Shown here: piece by piece, positions 27,501 to 36,216 of the stretch
Numbering within the stretch: position 1 is the stretch's first letter
Layout: each line of letters starts with the position of its first letter
Assembly (NCBI GenBank): GCA_016716665.1
Contig: JADJVH010000011.1
Coordinates: forward strand, 124,001-188,000
DNA length: 64,000 nt
Direction of reading: 5' to 3'
From: Candidatus Opimibacter iunctus
GTDB lineage: Bacteria; Bacteroidota; Bacteroidia; Chitinophagales; Saprospiraceae
Translations under genes and position numbers: made by a program
The notes under the pieces: generated by a model
What the model was told of the DNA's origin: nothing
Seen by the model: the letters and a program-made list of their open reading frames with translations, nothing else
Database searches by the model: none

Positions 27501-28188
27501 GACTACGATGTGCAGCAATACTTCAGCAAGCGCACTGGTCACATTTGGTGTTACGCCCGCTCAGCCTGTGGTTACGCCGTCGAGTACTACTATGTGCGGA
27601 AGTGATCCTGCTGTGCTGTTGACCGCTAGTGGTTCAGCAGATATTGGATCCACAACCACCACTTCAGGAGCAATCTCCATTGCAATCCCTGATGTAAATG
27701 CTACAGGGATTAATCATTCGCTTGCTGTTGCAGGTATTCCCGGTGGATCTACGATTGACAGTATAATTGTGTCGTTCAATATCACACACAACTTCGTTGA
27801 AGATCTTATCATCAATCTGGAAGCTCCTAATGGGCAGATCGTAAATCTTGTAAAGGGAACAATTGCCTCAGGCGCTAATTTTACCAATACCAGGGCAAGT
27901 TCTGATAACAGTAAACCTGCATTTCCAACTACCGGCGCGCCATATACTTCAACCTACAGGGCTGATCTGGCGACCAGTGGCTTCCAGCTGACCCCTTCTC
28001 CTGCACCTACTACCGGTACCTTCAGTAGTCTCTATTCGGTACCAAACGGCACCTGGAAAATCAGGGTGGTTGATGATGAGTCGATCGGAGTGGGAACCGC
28101 TTACAAGTTGGACTATCAAAATCAATTATACAAGCCCGGCCAACTACACCTGGACACCCAATGGGATGGGTTCAGGATTGTTTACTGA
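21550..28188 (+). CDS. Giant protein 1, central fragment (beta-helices, Ig-like, P domain)
   Basis: Same frame as the previous fragment; coding really continues from 21433. It contains the rest of beta-helix 1 (to ~23.0 kb), a linker module with LYYKKSTEANTYVGNTSADN (~23.1-23.5 kb), beta-helix 2 beginning GTVTIGAAGTYPSLTAAS, a second copy of the linker (~25.0-25.4 kb), beta-helix 3 (~25.45-26.97 kb), Ig/PKD-like domains (~27.0-27.6 kb) and a proprotein-convertase P domain (~27.64-28.09 kb: SIAIPDVNATGINHSLAV ... DLIINLEAPNGQIVNLV). The meaningful frame is lost near 28097, where one extra base shifts into the frame of the next fragment. A secreted surface or adhesive role is inferred from architecture only. 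Confidence 0.82.
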   Translation: MSHRPISINNSNGNGYQITGNIIGFANSSGTGAYTFVFPSTSGGSFIPIFLTVGTATATSVQNNTIAGIAISGAASGTSSSAPFRGIYVSSGLTTIGDVTGNTIGSQSATGSITYTSSSTGASDVIGIFNFGSSNWTTNNNTVGGITVANSSTGASNAYGIRVNTGSTVTWSCQNNIVGGTVANSIQSTSTAVGTTVQGIKNDNPIGTITGNTVRNLTAAGGTGTTTAASVIGISVTASSANHTVSQNTIYSLSNSNTTAATVVTGIQYTATSGTNLVARNFIYGLTSASNSATAEINGIRVAGGTTTYRNNMIAVGAGVTNAVIISGINEPLGTDNFFHNSVFIDGAPTAGAASSYAFNSTQTVNTRSFRDNLFVNARSNSGATGKNYAVRVGGTTPNPTGLTINNNVYLASGTGAVFGFFNSLDVADLTAWRTAVGQDLASFNGDPKYVDPTNATPDLHLSTLLTTVAEGNGADLGILDDYDGQTRSGLTPVDIGADAGNFMGVDLTQPGITYAVLNNTSCLTDRMLSSTITDGSGINTTAGTKPRLYYKKSTEANTYVGNTSADNGWKYVEATNSSSPFSFTTNYALLTSPIALGDSISYFVVAQDLAATPNVGINSGTFTAAPASVVLASGNFPLTGTVRGYKIVAVGLSGTVTIGAAGTYPSLTAASTGLFNAINTSGLSNSLTVEILDASVAETGAVALNAINYNGCVAGPYTLTIKPASGVTTTLSASVATGAVIKLNGADNVTIDGSNNGSSSRNLTFANTNVATSGNAVIWLAAPASGNGANNNIIKNCIIEGNAAATTLIGMYIGGSTTISTTAAGLENNNNNTIQNNLFRKSQYGLALFGYLGASPDNNNVINNNNFGTSVAGEGFLLEGIHADRQNALVVSGNEVQNVKSSGTASAAMYGIRLLDFKNGQAYKNNVHNLNYSGTSTAKIYGIAVQSSTYTTVGNPSQALIYNNLVYDLTSTGTSATWNMSGMYAGQGYGDKYYFNSIHLTGQLNNSSSGFCAAFANGDDNITSFGTNLDVRNNIFSLTGSSLGGNVWAYYSRAASLSGTIQNNNVLRCAGTGATNNVGRLNSLNYATLALWQAASSVDANSLESDPVFNSSTNLIPFTGSPTVGAGANGTGITTDYISFTRNTPPTIGAYEQTGDFAAPSITYSALSNTACNLGPLVTATITDLAGVNSVPGTKPRLYYKKSTDLNTYAGNTSADNGWKYVEASNGSSPFTLTMDFTLLQAAVVAGDIIQYFVVAQDLAGTPNVGINAGTFSINPASVALIAANFPVTGMNSYTILNPGLTGTVTIGAAGTYTSLTEAGGLFAEINTKGLSGNLLAQIIDPTLTENGTNMLNAMISTGCTGGPFTLTIKPTMTTTISGSSTTAIIRLNGADNVIIDGSIGSTTNTVCPPVAASRDLTIVNSNTGTSSAIVWMQTNGSDAATNNTVMNCILTGNSNTTTLFGVGSGSSSISITSLGTGNNNNSFVNNAISKTQYGIYSQGASTANKNTGTTINQNVINAVSPNNVARGGIWTGFENNLTISGNTVSEIALSGSPDIFGISLGTGTTMSATALGTNEVTNATVTKNVIGNVINSGTFSAGGIVVAAATSGTNLIANNMIYGVTANGTSGDFAGGIVIGGGTGSTTRIYYNTVSMQGTVTGGTSASQTAACLAVTTSTEPTLDMRNNIFTATQIGNSGATLRFASIALGYSTYALLTSNNNDLYSAGAGPGTYTIGITGGVAAGTSRTTLAAWQTETSKDGASLNILPVFVTSSNLHLVTSDPANLPLDNGAVTVSVTDDIDCDTRMTDIGADEFIPPACSAATGGTAAITGPSTFCTSGTPVITASGYSVGTGSGYQWMYSTSIGDYPGSGTVVMGQTNPSTLSTGVVSTTTYYWLRVTCITGMTTDNSNMLTVTIIPPPTASLSPTGTVNVCPPTSSQLLTSSTNASSPTYVWKKDGVVIGGETNPTYTATTTGGYTVLITDGTTMCSNTSASALVTFGVTPAQPVVTPSSTTMCGSDPAVLLTASGSADIGSTTTTSGAISIAIPDVNATGINHSLAVAGIPGGSTIDSIIVSFNITHNFVEDLIINLEAPNGQIVNLVKGTIASGANFTNTRASSDNSKPAFPTTGAPYTSTYRADLATSGFQLTPSPAPTTGTFSSLYSVPNGTWKIRVVDDESIGVGTAYKLDYQNQLYKPGQLHLDTQWDGFRIVY

Positions 28189-29293
28189 TGCTGGGGCTAC
28201 CACTGTGTATACAGGTACTGCAACTCCTACAGTGTATGCTAAGCCAACGTCAACTGCCAATTATACTGTAACGGCAACAAACGGAAGCGGATGTACGAAT
28301 ACCCAGACAGTTATGGTGACCGTCAACCCTTCCCCAACCATCACCCTGGGTGCAAATCCAACGGTCTGCAGTGGTATCACAATGGCCAACCTTACCTACA
28401 GCGGCACTACCGAAAGTCCTGATCAATACAGTATCAACTACAATGCAGGTGCAGAAGCACAGGGTTTTGCTGATGTGACCAATTTATCATTACCATCAAG
28501 TCCTATTGTGCTTACAGTGCCTGGTGGTGCAGCTCCCGGAACATACAATGCTACATTGACCGTGAGGAACAGCACATCGGGATGTGTGAGCAACAGTTCA
28601 GCTATCACAGTGACTATCCTTCCATTGCCAAATGCAGGTGCAGTAAGTGGTATGACCCCATTGTGTGTGGGAGCAACCGATACCTACCTGGCGTCAGGTG
28701 ATAGCGGAGGTACATGGACAAGCTCTAATCCTGCCAAGGCAACAGTCAATGCCATGTCAGGCCTGGTGACTGCATTGGCCGGTGGATCCACCTATATCAA
28801 GTACACTGTAAGTAACGCATGCGGAAGCCCTGATGCAGATTCTATCTTGCTGACGGTTGATTCGATCGTGGTGGCCAACAATAATGATCTTGGTCCTGCT
28901 TCATTGCGTGCGATCATTGACTGCGCACCGAGTGGTTCGACGATTACTTTTGCGCCAGGCATGACAGGACAGACGATTGTACTCCTGACCGGTGAGATCA
29001 CGATCAGTAAAAACCTGACCATCATCGGGCTGGGTGCAAATAACCTTACACTGACCGGTAATAATTCAACAAGGGTATTCCATGTGCTGCCCGGATATAC
29101 ACTGACACTGCAGGATATGGCATTGAAAAATGCGACCTCTGCTACAAATGGGGGCGCCATCTATGTCGAAGGCAACCTCAACCTCAACAATGTATTGCTG
29201 GAAAACAACATGGAAAGTGGAGTGCCTAAATCACTTTCTGTCACTTCCACAGCTCAGGTTGAAATCATCGGCAATGTTGACTTCAAGCAATAG
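28070..29293 (+). CDS. Giant protein 1, C-terminal fragment (Ig-like, BIG2, shared C-terminal module)
   Basis: Meaningful coding starts near 28098 (LTSWTIKINYTSPANYTW, completing the P domain), so the apparent start at 28070 is not real. Then come an Ig/PKD-like domain (YTVTATNGSGCTNTQTVMVT), a second one (~28.33-28.63 kb), a BIG2-like domain (GTWTSSNPAKATVNAMSG) and a C-terminal module from ~28.86 kb: NNNDLGPASLRAIIDCAPSG, LTIIGLGANNLTLTGNN, GGAIYVEGNLNLNNVLLENN, ending EIIGNVDFKQ. The last ~140 residues are clearly homologous to the end of giant protein 2. No T9SS type A or type B sorting domain is recognised. Confidence 0.8.
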   Translation: MMMSRSEWEPLTSWTIKINYTSPANYTWTPNGMGSGLFTDAGATTVYTGTATPTVYAKPTSTANYTVTATNGSGCTNTQTVMVTVNPSPTITLGANPTVCSGITMANLTYSGTTESPDQYSINYNAGAEAQGFADVTNLSLPSSPIVLTVPGGAAPGTYNATLTVRNSTSGCVSNSSAITVTILPLPNAGAVSGMTPLCVGATDTYLASGDSGGTWTSSNPAKATVNAMSGLVTALAGGSTYIKYTVSNACGSPDADSILLTVDSIVVANNNDLGPASLRAIIDCAPSGSTITFAPGMTGQTIVLLTGEITISKNLTIIGLGANNLTLTGNNSTRVFHVLPGYTLTLQDMALKNATSATNGGAIYVEGNLNLNNVLLENNMESGVPKSLSVTSTAQVEIIGNVDFKQ

Positions 29294-29320
29294 GCGCAAG
29301 GCATAGGGCATAGGGCATAG
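29293..29320. repeat. Heptanucleotide repeat at the giant gene 1 stop codon
   Basis: GGCGCAA followed by three perfect GGCATAG units. The last base of the TAG stop (29293) is the first base of the repeat. Confidence 0.75.
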
Positions 29321-29325
29321 AGCAG

Positions 29326-29379
29326 CATAATGCAAAAAGAGAATCGCGGCAATAGCCGCGATTCTCTTTTTGCATTATG
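29326..29379 (+). terminator. Strong terminator hairpin after giant gene 1
   Basis: Perfect 25-bp stem with a 4-base loop AATA; the left arm contains GCAAAAAGAGAATCGCGG and the right arm its complement including TCTCTTTTTGC. It is symmetrical, so it could act in both directions. Confidence 0.8.
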
Positions 29380-29875
29380 GCTCACCGCAGCCCAATTTTT
29401 TTTTCACAAATAATTAAAGCCATATCGCTCCCTTTATTTTCCTTAAATCATTGATGATTATATAGATACAGATAAGTGATTTATACAATGTAAATTTTAT
29501 CCTCCACCATGCAGCCTGCCCGGAGGAGCATCATGTTTCATTTTCGGGACTTAATCTGTTACATTTACAAGACATGGAGTAAACCATTGCATTTTGTTTT
29601 TTAAGCATAACACCTCTAAAGAACTTAGACACTTGCTTAAAAACAATTGGTATGACTCAACAGATTCACCCCTGTCCTTGCTCCAACCGTGGAGTACATT
29701 GCCCGCAAAAACACCACAATAAGTACTTTGTCCTGAGCGCTTTCGCAGGCGTATGGTCTCCCCATGTCAGGTCCCTTCAACACCGGCTTTCATTCTATCT
29801 GCTATCCTACACCAGGGATGGCCTATCTGCATTGATGCTTGCTTCAACACACATGATGAAAAATCACTTTCGAGT
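29380..29875. other. Leader region of giant gene 2, no supported gene
   Basis: 496 bp between the hairpin and the chosen start of giant gene 2. Open frames upstream of the signal peptide (for example from 29652 or 29753) give Cys/His/Pro-rich peptides that do not look like any family. A role as promoter and 5' leader is likely, but no clear TAnnTTTG box was found. Confidence 0.45.
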
Positions 29876-32800
29876 ATGAGACACACAACTGACGAACACC
29901 ACACTGAACTAAAGAAAGATTTCTCATTTGCACGGCGCCTGACATACATACTGTTGCTGACAGGCGCATGCATGATGTTGCCTTCTCAATCCTTTGCCCA
30001 AACGACGTACACCTCTGTTGCCAATGGAGATTGGAATTCAGATGCTACCTGGAGTGGGTCGGGTTGGCCGGTCGCGGGAGACATTGCACAGATCCGGGGA
30101 GGATTTACAGTTACCGTCAACACTCCCGACGCAGCCTGCAGCAGTCTAAAAATCGGCGGGGACATTACCAACAACAACACCGGAACACTTGGATTTACCA
30201 CTTCGGGAAATCCTTCACTTACTGTGTCGGGTAATGTGCAGGTAGGCGGTGATGGCAATGTCGTACGAAAGGGAACCATCACATTCCAGAGCGGTTCTAC
30301 ACTCACCGCCGGCAGTGTGACGATTGGAGGAATAGGCGCATCTCCTGCGCCTGGAGTCATCACGATGCAGTTTGGCGGAACCATGCGAACAGCCAGTCTC
30401 ATCATCGGAGCAGGCACAGCCACATGGGCACCCGGATTAGGTACAGTGGAACTGACAGCTACCAATACTATTCCAGGGACGATCTATACGTCCTTCTATA
30501 ATCTGCTCATCAACGGGGGCACGACGACTATAGATGCAGCCAAGACTATCCTTCCCGGAGGTAAACTGCTTCTGACCAGCGGGACATTGTCTGCCGGAAA
30601 CTTCCTGTCCATGAGCAGCACTTCACTCATCACCCGCAGTGAAGGCAGTATGACGGGTACACTACAGGGATTGGAACGCTACAATGTATTGTATACAGGA
30701 AGTTCAAAGACAACAGGCCCGGAACTCGGAGTTTCCGGTACTAGTGTCCAGGGATTAAATAATCTTACCGTCAGCCTGGCAGCAGGTCAAACACTCACCC
30801 TCGATCAAAGCAGGACACCGGATGGTGACCTTACGATCACGAGCGGGATTTTTAACCTTTCCACTTTTACGATCAACAGGAGCTCCTCAGGGGGTATGAT
30901 CAGCATCAGTAATGACGCAAAGTTGAAGATCGGGGGCACCAATCCTGCTCCCTCAGGATATTCATCAAGGCTATATGGTACGACCAGTACAGTGGAGTAT
31001 TTTGGTGGGGCACAATCCCTTGGGGCCGAAGCCTACGGCCATTTGCTCATCAGTGCCGGCACAAAATCTACGACAGGCAATATCACACTGGCCGGAAATT
31101 TTACCTGCAATACAGGTGCAGTGGTCAATACTATGAATAACTGGACAGCAGCTGGCCAATGGACCATGAATGGTACATTCACTCAAACTGCAGGTACGAC
31201 TACCTTTAGCACCGGGACTACACACGAGATATCCGGATCAGGCTCCAGCCAGTTCTATGCCCTGGCGACCAGCCAGTCGACGATCAATGCCAATGCGCAT
31301 GCGATCAGCATCGCGGAAAACTGGTCACATGGATCGAGCGGGGTATTCAATGCCATGACAAGCAAGGTCATTTTTAACGGAACAGGAAATCAGACACAAC
31401 CCGCCTCCGCCTTCGTACCATCCTTTTATGATTTAGTCATCAACAAACCGGGAGGTACGCTAAGTTCAAGAGTATGGACGGTCACAAATGACTTTCAACT
31501 GATACAAGGCTCCTTTGCACCTGAATCTGCATCATCGTTTAAGAATGTATTGATGGCAGGAGGCACCTTTTCATGTCCATCGGGGAGTATCAGTGTCAGC
31601 GGAAACTGGACCCGCAACGGTGGCGTATTCAATCCCGATTCAGGCACAGTGATTTTCAACAATACTACGGTTGATCAGTTGATCAATGGTAGTGCTGCTA
31701 CACAGGTATTTAATCATCTGACCATCAATAAAGCATCCCGGAAATTAATTTTCGGAGGCAGCATAGCACAGGTGACGGTTGGTGGTACGTTGGCTATGGC
31801 CTCAGGCAATATTGTGCTTGGCACGTCAGGCCTCCTTGAACTGGGTACCGCTGTATCAACACCAGGGGATTTAAATTATACATCCGGTACAATCATCAAT
31901 GGCACCTCTGGTGGATTCAAGCGATGGGTTGCAGCGGCCACTACATCACCTCTTGATTTTCCGATAGGAACAAATGATAACCAATACAAGGCCAGGATCA
32001 CCTTTGCCAACAACACCGGTGGATCACTGAAAGCACGATTCGATGCAGGGGATCCCGGCAGCAACAGCGGGTTCCCGCTGAGTGAAAATGGATTGACCAT
32101 CTATGATGAAGGCCAGTATACCGAAGGATCATGGTCCCTGGTTGCTGCGGACCTGACCAGTACAGATTATGCCCTTGAACTGACCGGCACAGGTTTTACC
32201 AGTGCAGGAGATGAAGATGGAAGCGTACGCATCATCAAGCGTCCTGACAATGGCGGGAACTGGGTCCTCGACGGAACACACGTCCTTGGAATAGGGGAGA
32301 CAGCAAAACGCACCGGCTTGAGTGGATTTTCAAGATTTGCTCATGGCCGGCCCTGCCACAATCCGGCCACAGCCAATGCAGGGCCTGACCAGTCAATCTG
32401 CAAGGGCGGTTCGGCCCTTCTGGCAGGGATCATAGGTGGCAGTGCCAGCAGCGCGACGTGGACTGATGGCGGAGCTGGTGGTACATTTGATCCAAACAAT
32501 ACAACACTCAATGCAACCTATACACCGCCGGCAACCTTTACTGGCACTATCACGCTTACACTCACTACAAACAATCCTCCGGGAGCGTGCAAGGCCGTAA
32601 GCGATATTATGATATTGACGGATGTAGCAGATCCGCTGACTCCGACCGCGACCAAATCTCCTAATGTCATCAATGTATGTGCAGGCCAGATACTGACCCT
32701 GACCGGAGTTACAGACAATGGTGGCGGCGCAGGTTCCTGCAATATTGAATACAGGTTTTCCACTGGTGCAAGTTTCAGCGCATGGAGCACTACGCCTGCT

Positions 32801-35800
32801 AGTTTCCCGGCGGTCACCGGAATCAATAAAATTGAAATTCGCAAGAATTGCTCAGGCTCAGGATGTGATCTTTCTGATGTCAACGTATATACTTGGAATG
32901 TAGTGAATGATCCATCAGCCCCTACCGCAATAAAATCTCCAAATGTCAGCAATGTATGTGTTGGGATGATCCTCACCCTGACGGATGTCACGGACAACGG
33001 CGGTGGTACCGGCTCATGTAAAATAGAGTACAGGTATAATCAGGGAGCCGGTTTCAGCGAATGGGGTATATCCCCGGTCAGCCTGACCGCATCAGCAGGG
33101 GTCAACACCATAGAGATCCGTAAGAATTGCAATGGATCTGGTTGTGACATTTCCCAGGTGAACTCATATTCCTGGACAGTCGTAACCGATCCGGTTGCCG
33201 CAGATCCGACAGGGATCACCATCTGTAGTGGAACATCAGCTATCTTAAGTGTGTCCCCTTCAGGTGGAACAGGTACGTTCAACTATCAATGGCAGCAGAT
33301 GTCGCCCAACTGCACCTCCCCGATTGATGTGGGCACCAATTTCCCAACCTTCACTTCTGCACCACTTGCAACAGGTATTTATTTTTATCGATGCGTCATC
33401 ACACAGACGGGTAATGGATGTAATCCGATCATCACCGGCTGTGCTATGGTGACGGTCAATCCAACTCCATCCTGCGCGGTTTCAGGTCCAACGACGTCTT
33501 GCCCTGTCGCCACAGGATTGACATATACAGCACCGGCCGGCATGGCTGGATATGCATGGAGTGTTACCGGCAATGGAAGTATTTCCGGGCCGACGACAGG
33601 GCAGACCGTTTCTGTCAATGCCGGAGCATTGTGCAATACATCCCTGGTTGTTTCCCTGACGGTCACAGATCCCAATGGATGCACATCCGTATGTACCAGG
33701 ACTACGCAGGTTGTGGATTTGACCCCACCTGAAATCATCTGTCCGTGGGAATTTTTCTACAGAGGTTCAGGTGTTGAAGATTGCAGTTATACAACGATCG
33801 GCAGCGAGTTTGATCCATACGCCATGAGTGACAATTGTAGTATCGCCCAGGTGATCAATGATTATGATAACACCGCATCATTGGACGGAAGTGCCTTCCC
33901 TGTTGGTTCGACACTGGTCAATTGGACCGTAGTGGATTATTGCGGACATTCCGCGACATGTGCATTTACTATCGTCATCGAAGATGATCAGGCCCCCATC
34001 CTGACCTGCCCTGTGCCTGCCAATCCTTATAATGTCGGAGAAGGAACCTGCAGCAGGGTGTTGTCATTTGTTGCACCCTCGGCGGACAATTGCGGTATGG
34101 AGACCACAATATATAGCGTGTATGGTAACCCGATCACTTTTCCATATGATTTCCAGGCAGGATCAACCCCTGTAGACGTCGTGTCCACAGATATAAACGG
34201 AAATACAAGTATGTGTTCGTTTACTGTAGTGGTGGAAGACCTTGAGTATCCTGTCGTCACATGTCCTCCGGTACTCAGCCAGTATCCGACAGATATGGGT
34301 GATTGCTTTGCCTCCTTGAGTTTTACTGAAATGTCTTCTGATAACTGTGGCCTGGCAGGAACCTCATTCAGTATCAATGATGATCCTATCTCATTTCCTT
34401 ATGCGTTTAACCTGGGATCCACCACAGTCGATGTTTTTGTCTACGATTTGTACAACAATGTTTCTAATTGTTCTTTCATAGTTGAAGTTGCAGACCTTGA
34501 GGGCCCGGTCATTGCCTGCCCGATACCTGCCAATCCATACTTTGCTGAACCCGGAGGATGCGTATCGAGCCTGGGCTTTGTGGCAGAATCCACCGATAAC
34601 TGCGGTGTCGCTGGCACAGTGTACAAAATAGGAGGAGAAGAAATTGCCTTCCCGTATGTATTTGCAATAGGTGCTACCATAGTCGAAGTAGTCGTTACAG
34701 ATATTCATGACAATGTATCTACATGTGCTTTTACAGTAATGGTTGAAGATGGTGAAGCCCCTGTGGTCAGTTGCCCGGTACCGGCAAATCCTTATATCGC
34801 TGAGCCAGGCCTGTGCAGCACATCCCTGAGTTTTACGGCGACTTCATCAGATATCTGCGGATTAGCCACTACCGAATTTCTTGTCGGTGGCAACAGCATT
34901 TCGTTTCCATACGATTTTCCGGCAGGGACTACGATCGTCGTCGTCATGGCCACCGACCTCAATGGCAATACGGCTACATGCGCTTTTGATGTCGTGGTGC
35001 TGGACACCCAGCTGCCTGCAGTGACCTGTCCTGTACCTGCCAATCCATATACTACAGACCCTGGAGAATGTAACAGGACGATGAGTTTCGCAGCCAACTC
35101 TTCTGACAACTGCGAGATCGCACAGACCATATACAGTGTTGGTGGTGATGTGATTTCCTTTCCTTATGACTTTGAAGTCGGAACAACAACAGTAGCTGTG
35201 GCTGTTACAGATTTTCAAGGCAATTCATCAGCCTGTTCATTTACGGTTGTGGTTGAGGATACAGAGGATCCTGTAATCTCCTGCCCTCTGGTCATCAATC
35301 CTTATCCTGCCGATATCGGACAATGTGCGGCTACCTTGAGCTTTGCAGCCTCCTCTACAGACAACTGTGCAATAGCCTCTACCTTGTATACCATCAATGG
35401 CAATCCAATAACTTTTCCGTATGATTTCACTGTTGGCTCTACTGGTGTACAAGTGCTGGTGACGGATATTCATGGCAATGCTTCCGAGTGTTTCTTTATA
35501 GTGACCGTGATCGATAGTGAAGCTCCGGCCCTCGCTTGCCCGATCCCCGCCAATCCGTATAGTGCAGATAAAGACGAATGCAGTAAGCCATTAAGTTTCA
35601 ATGCGACTTACAGCGATAATTGCGGTGTCGCAGGAGTAGTATACAGTATTGGTGGTGATCCCGTTACGTTCCCTTATTATTTTTCTGTGGGTTCCACTAC
35701 AGTTACCGTCCAGGTGACAGATTTCCATGGCAATGTGTCCACATGTACCTTTCCGGTCATCATTGAAGACAATGAGCAGCCTGTGATCTCTTGTCCTGTG

Positions 35801-36199
35801 CCGGCTGGCGAATATGCCACTGATGCAGGCCAATGTTATACTTCCTTGTATTTCGCTGCTACGGCCACTGACAATTGTGGATTGGCCGGTACAACCTATA
35901 GCACAGGTGAGGGAGCAATTATGTTCCCTTATAATTTTCCGGTGGGTACTACTACTGTAGTAGCTACAGCCACAGATATTCATGGCAATGCCTCAACTTG
36001 TGCTTTTGCAGTTGTGGTGGTGGACAACGAGCATCCCCTGATCACATGCCCTTCGATTACCGGTCCGTATCCCACCGATCCAGGAACATGTGTGGCTGCG
36101 ATGAGTTTTGAGGCAACGTCTTCAGACAACTGTGGCGTTGCAGGTATGGTGTATAATGTGGCTGGAAATGCTATTACATTTCTTATGGTTTTCCTATAG
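29876..36199 (+). CDS. Giant protein 2, fragment 1 (signal peptide, beta-solenoid, HYR 1-10)
   Basis: Start ATG at 29876, chosen because it opens a signal peptide (MRHTTDEHHT ... LTYILLLTGACMMLPSQSFAQ, cleavage ~42). Residues ~43-820 are a beta-solenoid of short G/T/S/N-rich coils starting YTSVANGDWNSDATWSGSGW. Next come a PKD-like domain (ATANAGPDQSICKGGSALLA, ~835-910), two ~90-residue copies of a module with TATKSPNVINVCAG/GTGSCKIEYRY, an Ig-like domain and, from ~1280, HYR domains of ~84 residues (CPVPANPY...C...LSF...DNCG...FPYDFPVGTTTV...VTDIxGN...CxF). The tenth HYR breaks at 36182, where one C is missing (TTTCTTAT for TTTCCTTAT). Secreted; probable surface adhesin (inference). Confidence 0.85.
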   Translation: MRHTTDEHHTELKKDFSFARRLTYILLLTGACMMLPSQSFAQTTYTSVANGDWNSDATWSGSGWPVAGDIAQIRGGFTVTVNTPDAACSSLKIGGDITNNNTGTLGFTTSGNPSLTVSGNVQVGGDGNVVRKGTITFQSGSTLTAGSVTIGGIGASPAPGVITMQFGGTMRTASLIIGAGTATWAPGLGTVELTATNTIPGTIYTSFYNLLINGGTTTIDAAKTILPGGKLLLTSGTLSAGNFLSMSSTSLITRSEGSMTGTLQGLERYNVLYTGSSKTTGPELGVSGTSVQGLNNLTVSLAAGQTLTLDQSRTPDGDLTITSGIFNLSTFTINRSSSGGMISISNDAKLKIGGTNPAPSGYSSRLYGTTSTVEYFGGAQSLGAEAYGHLLISAGTKSTTGNITLAGNFTCNTGAVVNTMNNWTAAGQWTMNGTFTQTAGTTTFSTGTTHEISGSGSSQFYALATSQSTINANAHAISIAENWSHGSSGVFNAMTSKVIFNGTGNQTQPASAFVPSFYDLVINKPGGTLSSRVWTVTNDFQLIQGSFAPESASSFKNVLMAGGTFSCPSGSISVSGNWTRNGGVFNPDSGTVIFNNTTVDQLINGSAATQVFNHLTINKASRKLIFGGSIAQVTVGGTLAMASGNIVLGTSGLLELGTAVSTPGDLNYTSGTIINGTSGGFKRWVAAATTSPLDFPIGTNDNQYKARITFANNTGGSLKARFDAGDPGSNSGFPLSENGLTIYDEGQYTEGSWSLVAADLTSTDYALELTGTGFTSAGDEDGSVRIIKRPDNGGNWVLDGTHVLGIGETAKRTGLSGFSRFAHGRPCHNPATANAGPDQSICKGGSALLAGIIGGSASSATWTDGGAGGTFDPNNTTLNATYTPPATFTGTITLTLTTNNPPGACKAVSDIMILTDVADPLTPTATKSPNVINVCAGQILTLTGVTDNGGGAGSCNIEYRFSTGASFSAWSTTPASFPAVTGINKIEIRKNCSGSGCDLSDVNVYTWNVVNDPSAPTAIKSPNVSNVCVGMILTLTDVTDNGGGTGSCKIEYRYNQGAGFSEWGISPVSLTASAGVNTIEIRKNCNGSGCDISQVNSYSWTVVTDPVAADPTGITICSGTSAILSVSPSGGTGTFNYQWQQMSPNCTSPIDVGTNFPTFTSAPLATGIYFYRCVITQTGNGCNPIITGCAMVTVNPTPSCAVSGPTTSCPVATGLTYTAPAGMAGYAWSVTGNGSISGPTTGQTVSVNAGALCNTSLVVSLTVTDPNGCTSVCTRTTQVVDLTPPEIICPWEFFYRGSGVEDCSYTTIGSEFDPYAMSDNCSIAQVINDYDNTASLDGSAFPVGSTLVNWTVVDYCGHSATCAFTIVIEDDQAPILTCPVPANPYNVGEGTCSRVLSFVAPSADNCGMETTIYSVYGNPITFPYDFQAGSTPVDVVSTDINGNTSMCSFTVVVEDLEYPVVTCPPVLSQYPTDMGDCFASLSFTEMSSDNCGLAGTSFSINDDPISFPYAFNLGSTTVDVFVYDLYNNVSNCSFIVEVADLEGPVIACPIPANPYFAEPGGCVSSLGFVAESTDNCGVAGTVYKIGGEEIAFPYVFAIGATIVEVVVTDIHDNVSTCAFTVMVEDGEAPVVSCPVPANPYIAEPGLCSTSLSFTATSSDICGLATTEFLVGGNSISFPYDFPAGTTIVVVMATDLNGNTATCAFDVVVLDTQLPAVTCPVPANPYTTDPGECNRTMSFAANSSDNCEIAQTIYSVGGDVISFPYDFEVGTTTVAVAVTDFQGNSSACSFTVVVEDTEDPVISCPLVINPYPADIGQCAATLSFAASSTDNCAIASTLYTINGNPITFPYDFTVGSTGVQVLVTDIHGNASECFFIVTVIDSEAPALACPIPANPYSADKDECSKPLSFNATYSDNCGVAGVVYSIGGDPVTFPYYFSVGSTTVTVQVTDFHGNVSTCTFPVIIEDNEQPVISCPVPAGEYATDAGQCYTSLYFAATATDNCGLAGTTYSTGEGAIMFPYNFPVGTTTVVATATDIHGNASTCAFAVVVVDNEHPLITCPSITGPYPTDPGTCVAAMSFEATSSDNCGVAGMVYNVAGNAITFLMVFL

Positions 36200-36216
36200 G
36201 CGCTACGACAGTAAAT

